Shown here piece by piece: positions 27,440 to 34,987 of a stretch of DNA of 64,000 nt. The stretch spans positions 2,108,001-2,172,000 of the forward strand of contig NZ_CP026949.1 in assembly GCF_003065425.1 (NCBI RefSeq), read 5' to 3'. Source of the DNA: Mycetocola zhujimingii. Its GTDB lineage: Bacteria > Actinomycetota > Actinomycetes > Actinomycetales > Microbacteriaceae. Position 1 is the first letter of the stretch, and every line of letters starts with the position of its first letter. The notes beneath the pieces were generated by a model, which did no database searches, was not told where the DNA came from, and was given only the letters and a program-made list of their open reading frames with translations. The position numbers and the translations under genes are program-made.

Positions 27440-28753
27440 TCAGATGCCGAGCACCCTCTCCAGATACTGGTTGCTGAACAAGCGACGCGGGTCAAGCCGA
27501 TCACGCGCCGCAAGAAAGTCACCGAAGTGCGGATAGATCTCAGCGAGATCCGCGGCATCCTGCGTATGGATCTTTCCCCAGTGCGGTCGTCCACCGTATC
27601 CGCGGAGGATCGACTCGACCGCGGAAAAATAGGCCGACGACCGCTCGCGATAGTACTTATGCACGGCGATGTAGCCCGTCGCCCTGCCGTATGCCGTCGA
27701 CAACCACAGGTCGTCTGCCGCAGCAAAGCGCACCTCGAGAGGAAAGCTGATCCGCCAACCCTTCTGTTCAATGAGCGCCTCGATGTCGCGGACCGCCGCT
27801 GGGACGAGCTCCGCGGGGATGCCGTATTCCATTTCGCGAAACTTGACGGTCCGCCTGGTCGTGAACACACGGTGCGAAACGTCGGTGAATGTCCGGTTAC
27901 CGGTGAGCTTGTCAGCGAGAAGATTCACGCGAGGGATGATGGCTGGCACGACGACGGCCGTCGCGCAGGTCACGCGATAGACACCGTTTGCCAATACTGT
28001 GTCGTCCACGAACCGCGATACGCGGCCGAGCGGCTTGGGCTTCGTCCCGAATGGCAGGCGGGTGTTGGTTTTGGTCAGAGCCGTCCGGGTGTGCGGAAAC
28101 CAGTAAAACTCGAAGTGGTCGGCGGCCGCCGCCCGGTCGAGCACGGTGTCGAGCACGTCGTCGAGCGGCTCAGGCTGCTCCACCGCGTGCAGCACGAAGC
28201 GCGGGACACACTGGATCGTGACCTCGGCGATGATGCCGAGAGCGCCGAGACCGAGCGCGACGCCGGGCAACAGGTCAGCGTGAGATTCGCGACTGATCTC
28301 GAGCAGGTCGCCCGATGCCGTCACCATCACCACACCGCGCACCTGGCCGGCAATGCCGCCGAATCCCGCGCCGGTGCCGTGCGTGCCGGTGGAGATGGCA
28401 CCGCTGATGCTCTGCGCGGCGATGTCGCCGAGGTTCTCCATCGCCAGTCCGTACGGCGCGAGCAGCCTCGGGATGTCATGCAGCCGCGTCCCCGCGAAGA
28501 GGGTGACGAGCCCGTCGGCCGTCGGCTCTCCGCTCAGCCCGCTGAGGTCCTCGAGTTCGAGCTGGATGCCGGGAGCGACGGCTATTCCTGTGAAGGAATG
28601 CCCCGCTCCGATCGCCTTGATCCGAATCCCGCTCCCGGCGGCAGCTCTCACAGCGCGCTGCAGCGCGGCGGTCGTGCGCGGCCTCTCTACTCGCAGTGGC
28701 ATGACCTTCTCGGTGCGTGCCCAGTTGTGCCACATGGCTCCGGTTGCTGTCAC
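27440..28753 (-). CDS. FAD-linked aldonolactone oxidase (D-arabinono-1,4-lactone oxidase family)
   Basis: A 437-residue oxidase of the vanillyl-alcohol-oxidase fold. The FAD-binding stretch AIGAGHSFTGIAVAPG is at residues 48-63, where H52 occupies the position that often binds FAD covalently, and GDIAAQSISGAISTGTHGTG lies near 98-117. The ALO domain fills the C-terminal half and ends with the HWGKIH motif and LDPRRLFSN. Homologues oxidise L-gulono-, D-arabinono- or related lactones. The GTG start overlaps the stop of the upstream gene (GTGA), so the two form a coupled pair; the true sugar substrate is unknown. Confidence 0.92.
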   Translation of the reverse strand: MTATGAMWHNWARTEKVMPLRVERPRTTAALQRAVRAAAGSGIRIKAIGAGHSFTGIAVAPGIQLELEDLSGLSGEPTADGLVTLFAGTRLHDIPRLLAPYGLAMENLGDIAAQSISGAISTGTHGTGAGFGGIAGQVRGVVMVTASGDLLEISRESHADLLPGVALGLGALGIIAEVTIQCVPRFVLHAVEQPEPLDDVLDTVLDRAAAADHFEFYWFPHTRTALTKTNTRLPFGTKPKPLGRVSRFVDDTVLANGVYRVTCATAVVVPAIIPRVNLLADKLTGNRTFTDVSHRVFTTRRTVKFREMEYGIPAELVPAAVRDIEALIEQKGWRISFPLEVRFAAADDLWLSTAYGRATGYIAVHKYYRERSSAYFSAVESILRGYGGRPHWGKIHTQDAADLAEIYPHFGDFLAARDRLDPRRLFSNQYLERVLGI

Positions 28754-30000
28754 AGGAAGGCCTTCCCTTCGCCCCGGTAGGTGGGCAGCGTGTCGATGAT
28801 CGCTCCGCCGTCGACGACGGAGAAGGCGTTGAGATGTTCGCTCAGCTCCCCCGATTTGGTGTGTCGGAACCACACCCGGTCGCCGGGGCGCAGCGCTGCC
28901 GCGTGGCGCCCGACCAACGGCGTCTGGACCTCACCCGCCATCTCGCGCGGAACCATGGTGAGCCCCTCGGGCCAGACAGGCCGCGGGAGGCGGTCGCGCC
29001 CTGGTGGCCCTGAGGCGACCCATCCCCCTCCGAGCAGGGTTGCTGTGTCTTCCCTCGGTTTCCGCACGACGGACAGCGCAAAGCTCGCGGCGGGCGCTGG
29101 ATTGAAGTTCCGGTAGTCGTCGAAGAGGTGACCGCCGAACAGCCCGGATCCTGCCGCGATCTCCGTGACCGAGTCGTCGGCGCTCGTCGATTCAAGCGAG
29201 CCGGTCCCTCCCCCATTGACGAACTCGAGGTCGGCAACGCGTCGAACCGCCGCGACCGCCTCGGCACGACGTTCGGTGAGCTCGCTGATCGACCGTCGCT
29301 TCAGCCACCGCATTCCGGCTGAGCGGGCATTCCGCGATGGCACACTGTCGACGAGTCCGGCGATCTGAGCTTCGTACGCCATCATGCCGACGAGCTCGAA
29401 GCCCGGCCGGCTGACGATGACGCGCGCGAAGCGCTCAGCATCCGCCGCGGTGTAAATCGGCGAGCGCAAGACCCCGACGGTGCCGAGCGGGCCCTCCGTC
29501 CGCCACGCGACATCGAACTCGAGGCACACCCGGATACGAGCACGCGCGTTCGGGGGAAGGCAGGCATCGATGAAATCCAGCTGTTCAACGGAGTCCACCA
29601 TGAGCGTGATCCGTTCGGCGAGCCTCTCATCCGATGCGAGCAACCTGAGAGCCTGCCTGTCCATCGTCGGATACCCGACAACGACGTCGTCAATGTCATC
29701 GGCGAGCCAGATCGCCTCTGGGAGGGTGAAGGCGAGCACACCGCGATACCCCTCGGTCGCGAGGAGTGAATCAATGACCGAACGGACGCGAACGGACTTG
29801 GTGGCCACCCTGATCGGCTTTCCGCCTGCGCGACGGATCATGTCGTGTGCGTTAAACCGCAGCGCACCGAGGTGGAGCGCACCAAGCGGCGTCTCGACCG
29901 ATGTCGTCGCAGCGTCGAGTTCAGGCCAGAACAGGTCGGGGGTGAGCCAGGGAGCGGGCGAACTCTCTGCTCGCCCGTTGGCAGAGAGTGTTATCGCCAT
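28750..30000 (-). CDS. Alanine-racemase-fold PLP enzyme (amino acid deaminase/aldolase)
   Basis: A 416-residue PLP enzyme of the fold-type III group related to D-threonine aldolase and D-serine dehydratase DSD1. The PLP lysine is K68 in IRVATKSVRVRS; GGGTGSLESTS (phosphate-binding loop) and the C-terminal GDRVWFRHTKSGELSEHLNAF, holding likely metal residues, are visible. Such enzymes cleave or deaminate beta-hydroxy D-amino acids. The ATG at 30000 has GGAGG 9 bases before it; a longer open frame upstream enters the divergent promoter. It is the first gene of a two-gene operon with the lactone oxidase. Confidence 0.88.
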   Translation of the reverse strand: MAITLSANGRAESSPAPWLTPDLFWPELDAATTSVETPLGALHLGALRFNAHDMIRRAGGKPIRVATKSVRVRSVIDSLLATEGYRGVLAFTLPEAIWLADDIDDVVVGYPTMDRQALRLLASDERLAERITLMVDSVEQLDFIDACLPPNARARIRVCLEFDVAWRTEGPLGTVGVLRSPIYTAADAERFARVIVSRPGFELVGMMAYEAQIAGLVDSVPSRNARSAGMRWLKRRSISELTERRAEAVAAVRRVADLEFVNGGGTGSLESTSADDSVTEIAAGSGLFGGHLFDDYRNFNPAPAASFALSVVRKPREDTATLLGGGWVASGPPGRDRLPRPVWPEGLTMVPREMAGEVQTPLVGRHAAALRPGDRVWFRHTKSGELSEHLNAFSVVDGGAIIDTLPTYRGEGKAFL

Positions 30001-30012
30001 CTGTATCCTCCA

Positions 30013-30031
30013 CGTCATACCCAGTATGACG
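30013..30031. promoter_or_regulatory. Perfect 8+8 inverted repeat between divergent genes
   Basis: CGTCATAC (30013-30020) and GTATGACG (30024-30031), separated by CCA, form a perfect dyad just 13 bases upstream of the deaminase/aldolase start. It looks like a repressor-type operator, possibly placed to control the PLP-enzyme/lactone-oxidase operon. No candidate regulator gene is adjacent. Confidence 0.5.
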
Positions 30032-30091
30032 ACCCCGGCAAACCGAAGGCGGCAGAATCTGAGAAAGGCCCTCCAATTGGGTGTGGCGCGG

Positions 30092-30120
30092 TTGACTTGT
30101 CGTCGCAACCGGCTTCAAAT
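30092..30120 (+). promoter_or_regulatory. Sigma-70-type promoter of the Ig-like protein gene
   Basis: TTGACT at 30092-30097 and TCAAAT at 30115-30120 are spaced by 17 bases, an almost canonical housekeeping promoter. Transcription should begin about 30127-30130, at or just before the GTG at 30130, implying a leaderless mRNA. Confidence 0.6.
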
Positions 30121-30129
30121 GGGACGAAG

Positions 30130-32280
30130 GTGGGGATCTTTTCAGCAACACAGCAATCGGGGGGCTCGTCGGCGTTGTCGACAGGGCTGCCTCGGCGATC
30201 CCGACGCGCTGGGCCCGGACGACTCGTGGCAACAATCGTCGCGTCGCTCACCCTGTCGCTCTTCGCCGCGCTCAGCCCGTCGTCCGCCTTCGCGGAGCCG
30301 GCACCGCCCGCTCCCTCACCGCCGGCCGAAGCCGCCCCGGTCACACTCATCTCCCCGGTTGACGGTCAGTTCATTGATTCTGTCCCGTTCACCGTGACCG
30401 GCACCAAAGCTGCTGGGTCGAGCATCCAGCTTCACACCGGTGACAGCGGTAACCCCGTCTGCATCGTTCGCGCAGACGACTTGACTACCTTCTCCTGCAC
30501 CGTTGCCTCGATCCCGCAGGGACCAGGGGTACGGCTGACCGCGGTCCAGCTGATGACCGGGTTCGAACCATCGTCAGCGAGCGCCCCCGTCCGGGTGCTG
30601 CTGCCCCCGACGATCGACTCACGCAGCCCGGAAGTCTCGAGTGGGTTGCTCCAGGGTTCGGGTTACCCTGGCGCGACAGTGACCGTCCGCACTCCGGATG
30701 GACGAAGCTGGACGGCGCCGGTGTCGAGCGGAGGAAGCTGGGCATACATGCTTCCGGCCGAGATCCCGAGCGGTGTGCTGCGACTGAGCGCTACCCAGTC
30801 GGCCCAGTTCAACGGCTCCGTCGAGTCCGCGCCCAGCGATTCCCTCAGAGTCACGCTGGATCGCGACGCGCCCCCAGCTCCCGTAATAACCACGCCGGCC
30901 GCTGGCGCGAGCCTCCCGACCGGAGCGACTGCGTACGCGGGTACCGGCGAAACGGGAGCGACGGTCACGGTATTCGCCGTGACGGCATCCGGAACCGACG
31001 TCGTGCTCTGCGCCGACGTCCTCGTCTCTGCCGGGCAGTGGAGCTGCACCGGCGCCGCGCTGCCGGACGGCAGCGCAACGATCACGGCGTACCAGCGCGA
31101 TGCCGCATCGAACACGGGCGCCGGGTCTCCTCCGCTGACGGTGTCGTTCGGGCAGGCGGCGTCGACGCCCTCGCATTCGCGGCCACCGGCAAGCGCGCCA
31201 GCGGAGAGCCCCACCCCCGCGCCGGTCGCACCAGTGCCGTCTACCGCGCCGACTGAATCCAGCGCAATACCCGACCGGGCACCAGCCCCCGAAGGGCTGT
31301 GGGCAGACCAGACGCCATTCACTACGGCGGTGAGAGGCGCGATCGGCCCCGGAACCGACCTCACCTGGCTCCGCGCCGTCCTTCTCGCCATCCTGGCCAT
31401 CGGCCTCCTGCTGATTCCCGCGCGCATGCTCGCGACGACGCTGACGAGGGGGCGCTCGCACGGGAACGAGAGCACCGCGGCTCGCGGTCCGCTCACCGGA
31501 CGAAACCGTACGCCGACCGACGATGACCCCGATCCCCTCCTGCGGTCGCCGGGGGCCCGAGCCAGGACCATCGTCGCCCTCAGCGTTGCCGGCGCGATCG
31601 TGCTCTTCGCCCGCCCCGTCGACGGGCAACCGGTCTACCTGCGCGTGTTCGTGGCATCCGTCCTGGCACTGGTCATCGTCAACGCGGCTGCCACCTGGGT
31701 CCCCGTACGATTCGCGGCCTGGCGACAACTCGGCAGTCCCTCCCAGCGCCTGTCGCTTCTCGCCTTTCCCGTCATCGCCGCGCTCGCGCTGGTTTCCAGA
31801 GTGGCCGAGCTTCAGCCAGCGTTCCTGTTCGGCCTCTTGTTCGTCGTCGGGTTGCAGAACGGAAGCCAGCGGGACCGCGGGCAACTGGGCCTCGCCCGGA
31901 TCGCTGCGGTCTTCGCGACGGGCCTCGTGGCCTGGCTGGCAACAACGCTGATCGGCACACCCGTTGGTTTCGCGGGGTCATTCGCGGCAGAACTCGTCAA
32001 TATCGTTGCGATGACCGCGCTCGGTTCGGCGGCGATCATGATGGTTCCGCTTGGCGACCTGAGTGGTCGAGCCGTCCTCAACTGGTCGCGTCCGGCCTGG
32101 TTCGCGAGTGCGCTCGTTGTCTTCACCGTGCTGTTCGCGTTCCTCAGTCCGACGCTCGATGCGTGGCAGGAGCAGGTCGCTGCGATCGCTGTCGTCGTGG
32201 TCCTCCTCACCTTCGGGGCCGTCGGCATTTCGCTCTGGCTGTGGCGACGGGTCGTCACACCCAACCTCTCCGCCAGCTGA
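30130..32280 (+). CDS. Secreted Ig-like-repeat protein with polytopic C-terminal membrane domain
   Basis: About 716 residues. A long basic N-region is followed by a hydrophobic signal sequence (about residues 31-53, ATIVASLTLSLFAALSPSSAFA) and a Pro-rich linker. Then come at least three Ig/Big-type beta domains (about 65-380; repeated patterns such as PVDGQFIDSVPFTVTG, SGYPGATVTVR, GTGETGATVTVFAV), a Pro/Ser/Ala-rich stretch (about 340-390), and a C-terminal part of about 330 residues with eight or so membrane spans. Function is unknown; the plan suggests extracellular binding modules on a membrane platform. The start is inferred: GTG 30130 sits right after a good promoter, with no ribosome-binding site. 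TTG 30097 is an alternative but lies in the promoter. Confidence 0.8.
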   Translation: MGIFSATQQSGGSSALSTGLPRRSRRAGPGRLVATIVASLTLSLFAALSPSSAFAEPAPPAPSPPAEAAPVTLISPVDGQFIDSVPFTVTGTKAAGSSIQLHTGDSGNPVCIVRADDLTTFSCTVASIPQGPGVRLTAVQLMTGFEPSSASAPVRVLLPPTIDSRSPEVSSGLLQGSGYPGATVTVRTPDGRSWTAPVSSGGSWAYMLPAEIPSGVLRLSATQSAQFNGSVESAPSDSLRVTLDRDAPPAPVITTPAAGASLPTGATAYAGTGETGATVTVFAVTASGTDVVLCADVLVSAGQWSCTGAALPDGSATITAYQRDAASNTGAGSPPLTVSFGQAASTPSHSRPPASAPAESPTPAPVAPVPSTAPTESSAIPDRAPAPEGLWADQTPFTTAVRGAIGPGTDLTWLRAVLLAILAIGLLLIPARMLATTLTRGRSHGNESTAARGPLTGRNRTPTDDDPDPLLRSPGARARTIVALSVAGAIVLFARPVDGQPVYLRVFVASVLALVIVNAAATWVPVRFAAWRQLGSPSQRLSLLAFPVIAALALVSRVAELQPAFLFGLLFVVGLQNGSQRDRGQLGLARIAAVFATGLVAWLATTLIGTPVGFAGSFAAELVNIVAMTALGSAAIMMVPLGDLSGRAVLNWSRPAWFASALVVFTVLFAFLSPTLDAWQEQVAAIAVVVVLLTFGAVGISLWLWRRVVTPNLSAS

Positions 32281-32345
32281 CCCCTCCTCGTGCGGTTGCA
32301 CACCCTGCGACGGTCCACGTCAGCGGTTACCGGCAGAATGAGATC

Positions 32346-34043
32346 ATGTTCATCGTGCTCGGCGGGTCCCCCACCGGTCGGGTGACCCTCACCGAACTCG
32401 ATTCCTCGGGCACGAGGGTGAGCGCGGTGTCACTGTCTCGCGACGAGTTCATCCCCGAAGTTATGCGGCGAGAAAAGAGCCGCCCCCGCTGGGTGTGGGA
32501 AGACACCGCGCTCTGGTATCCGGTGCTGCTGAACGCGGGCATCACCGTCGAGCGCTGTCACGATCTCCGGTTGTGTCACGGAATCCTTCGCCGAGCTGAG
32601 GCGGCGCGTGAGACCGACCTCGCCCGCGGGCCGTCGAATGCCTGGGACGAGTCACCGGCCGAACAGGTCGTCCTGGGCACGACGCTCTTCGACGACATGA
32701 CCGACCTCGCCGATGCATCAGACGAGCCCGGCGATTCAACGGGTCGTAACGCGCTGGCGGAGTTCGCACTGCAGCGTGCGGCCCTCGACGCAATAGCCGA
32801 AACCGAACCGCCGGCCGCGGCCAGACTGCAACTCCTTCTCGCCGCAGAATCGAGCGGAGCGCTGATTGCAGAGGAGATGAGGGAACGGGGGTTGCCCTGG
32901 CGCACCGATGTTCACGACCGGGCGCTGACGGAACTTCTCGGTCCCCGACCTCTGTTTGGTGGGCGCCCCGAGAAGCTTGAGACCCTCTCCGACACCATCC
33001 GCACGCTCCTGGAGTCCCCCAGCCTCAACCCCGACTCGCAACAGGACCTTCTGCGCGCCCTCAAACGCGCGGGTCTTTCGGTCACGAGCACGAGCAAGTG
33101 GGAACTTCGCTCGCAGAAGCATCCGGTGGTGGAACCACTGCTCGAATACAAGAAGCTCTCACGGTTGAACTCCGCCAACGGATGGGCGTGGATGGACGCC
33201 TGGGTACGAAACGGGCGATTCCACCCCGAATACGTGGTCGGCGGTGTCGTCACCGGCCGCTGGGCGACCCGGGGCGGCGGCGCTCTGCAGCTACCGGCAC
33301 AGGTCCGGGGCGCGGTGATGGCCGACGATGGATGGACCCTCGTGGTTGCGGATGCCGCGCAGCTCGAACCACGAATCATCGCCGCGATGTCACGCGACGA
33401 GAAGATGGCCGCGGCTGGCCGCCAGGGCGACCTCTACCAGGGACTCGTCGACGCCGGGGTCGTCGACACGAGGGCCAATGCGAAGCTCGCGATGCTCGGT
33501 GCGCTCTACGGCGCAACCACGGGCGAGAGCGCACGGTTGATGCCGAGGCTCATGCGAGCGTACCCGCTGGCGATCGGACTGGTGGAACACGCCGCCCGAT
33601 CCGGTGAACGCGGCGACCAGGTGAGTACCTGGCTCGGCCGCAGTTCGCCGCACCCCGGTGCCGACTGGCAGGCCGCGCAGCGCGCAGCGACCGAGAGCGA
33701 GTCCGGCGCGGCCGATGAGCGGCGCGCCCGGCAGCTGGCGAGAGACTGGGGCAGGTTCACCCGCAACTTCGTCGCACAGGGCACGGCCGCGGAGTGGGCG
33801 CTCTGCTGGATTGCGGGACTTCGCATCCGTCTTCGCGCACTGGCCGACGAACGCGGCGAACCTCACCTCGCATTCTTCCTCCACGACGAAGTAATCGTGC
33901 ACAGCCCGGCACACCTGGCCGACGCGGTTGCGGATGCCATCACCTCCGCTGCGGAAGACTCCGGCCGCCTGCTCTTCGGCAGCTTTCCGGTGAACTTCGC
34001 CCTGACCGTAATCGCAGTCTCGAGCTACGACCAGGCGAAGTAG
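32346..34043 (+). CDS. Bifunctional 3'-5' exonuclease/DNA polymerase (family A-like)
   Basis: A 565-residue family A polymerase-like protein lacking a 5'-nuclease domain, of the kind common in Actinobacteria. The polymerase half (about 250-565) carries motif A as VADAAQLEPRIIAAMS (D336), motif B as TRANAKLAMLGALYGATTG (R376, K380, YG near 388) and motif C as FLHDEVIVH (near 511-518). The N-terminal 200 residues correspond to a degenerate exonuclease-type domain with no clear DEDD set by eye. Motif A differs from the usual DYSQIELR by Tyr to Ala and Leu to Pro. It may act in repair or be non-catalytic; homologues in mycobacteria are poorly understood. Confidence 0.88.
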   Translation: MFIVLGGSPTGRVTLTELDSSGTRVSAVSLSRDEFIPEVMRREKSRPRWVWEDTALWYPVLLNAGITVERCHDLRLCHGILRRAEAARETDLARGPSNAWDESPAEQVVLGTTLFDDMTDLADASDEPGDSTGRNALAEFALQRAALDAIAETEPPAAARLQLLLAAESSGALIAEEMRERGLPWRTDVHDRALTELLGPRPLFGGRPEKLETLSDTIRTLLESPSLNPDSQQDLLRALKRAGLSVTSTSKWELRSQKHPVVEPLLEYKKLSRLNSANGWAWMDAWVRNGRFHPEYVVGGVVTGRWATRGGGALQLPAQVRGAVMADDGWTLVVADAAQLEPRIIAAMSRDEKMAAAGRQGDLYQGLVDAGVVDTRANAKLAMLGALYGATTGESARLMPRLMRAYPLAIGLVEHAARSGERGDQVSTWLGRSSPHPGADWQAAQRAATESESGAADERRARQLARDWGRFTRNFVAQGTAAEWALCWIAGLRIRLRALADERGEPHLAFFLHDEVIVHSPAHLADAVADAITSAAEDSGRLLFGSFPVNFALTVIAVSSYDQAK

Positions 34044-34050
34044 CCGTCGT

Positions 34051-34890
34051 TCACGACTTCGTGAACAGGATCTCCATCGGCGCGAGCACACCAGCCTGCA
34101 TCGCGGTAAGCAAGTTTCCCACCCGCCTCCCGGCATCCGGTCCGAGCACGAGCGGGAGCCCGAGCCGGGGCGGCCCCGGTGCGTCCACGCCCTGTGCTGC
34201 GGCCCTCTGCATCTTCGTCAGAAACTCGATGCCGAGCGCACGCCGATCCCGTCTGGCACCCACACCGAAGCCGGCGGCCTGCCCCAATTCGCTGTACGAC
34301 TCCGGTGCCGCGAGGAACGAGATGGCGGCATCCGACGCCCAGGGCTGCGGATAGGTCACATCACCCTCGCTCGTGCGCATGACATCGAAGACAGCGAGCA
34401 CGCCCCCGCGCTTCAGCACACGGAACGCCTCGGCGAAGAGCTGGCCCTTATCGTCGATGTTCATCCCGACGTGAAGAAGCGTGGCCCGGTCGAAGACCTC
34501 CACCTCGAACGGAAGGGCGAGCGCGCTTGCCCTCAGGAACGTCACCTCGTCGCCGAGCCCGCAGCGCGCGGTCAACGAGATCGCTGTTCGAACGAATTCC
34601 TCGGTGACATCCACCCCGACGACCTCCGCCCCGAACTGCGAGGCGAAGAGCCGAGCCGGCCCGCCGATGCCGCACCCGACATCGAGCACACTCATCCCTC
34701 GGGCGACACCGGCGGCCTCTGCAAGCTCATGTGCCGCTACGGCGCCCCCGACGTGCAACTCGTCAACCGAAGACAGGTCACCAGGTTCTAAGCGGTCGGG
34801 ATCGAAGCCAGCTTCACGCAGAGCCTCGAGGATGACGTCTTCGAGCCGGCCCGAACTGTAGTGCCCCACTACCGCCGCTTCGATGTCCAC
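34051..34890 (-). CDS. Class I SAM-dependent methyltransferase
   Basis: A 279-residue methyltransferase with motif I VLDVGCGIGGPARL at residues 68-81 and the acidic end of strand 2 at VVGVDVTEEF. The N-terminal YSSGRLEDVILEALREAG and VDELHVGGAVAAHELAE stretches resemble sarcosine/dimethylglycine and sterol-type methyltransferases. The acceptor is unknown. The GTG at 34890 was chosen because GAGGAGG lies 6 bases before it. It converges with the polymerase-like gene (7-base gap) and follows the nhaA fusion gene by 97 bases on the same strand. Confidence 0.88.
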   Translation of the reverse strand: MDIEAAVVGHYSSGRLEDVILEALREAGFDPDRLEPGDLSSVDELHVGGAVAAHELAEAAGVARGMSVLDVGCGIGGPARLFASQFGAEVVGVDVTEEFVRTAISLTARCGLGDEVTFLRASALALPFEVEVFDRATLLHVGMNIDDKGQLFAEAFRVLKRGGVLAVFDVMRTSEGDVTYPQPWASDAAISFLAAPESYSELGQAAGFGVGARRDRRALGIEFLTKMQRAAAQGVDAPGPPRLGLPLVLGPDAGRRVGNLLTAMQAGVLAPMEILFTKS

Positions 34891-34987
34891 GCTCGCCTCC
34901 TCGCGATCTGGTGCGCGTGAGTCTACGCCGGGCACCGCGTGTGCGCACGGGGCGCACATGCCCGGTTCTGAAGAGGCACGGATCCGG

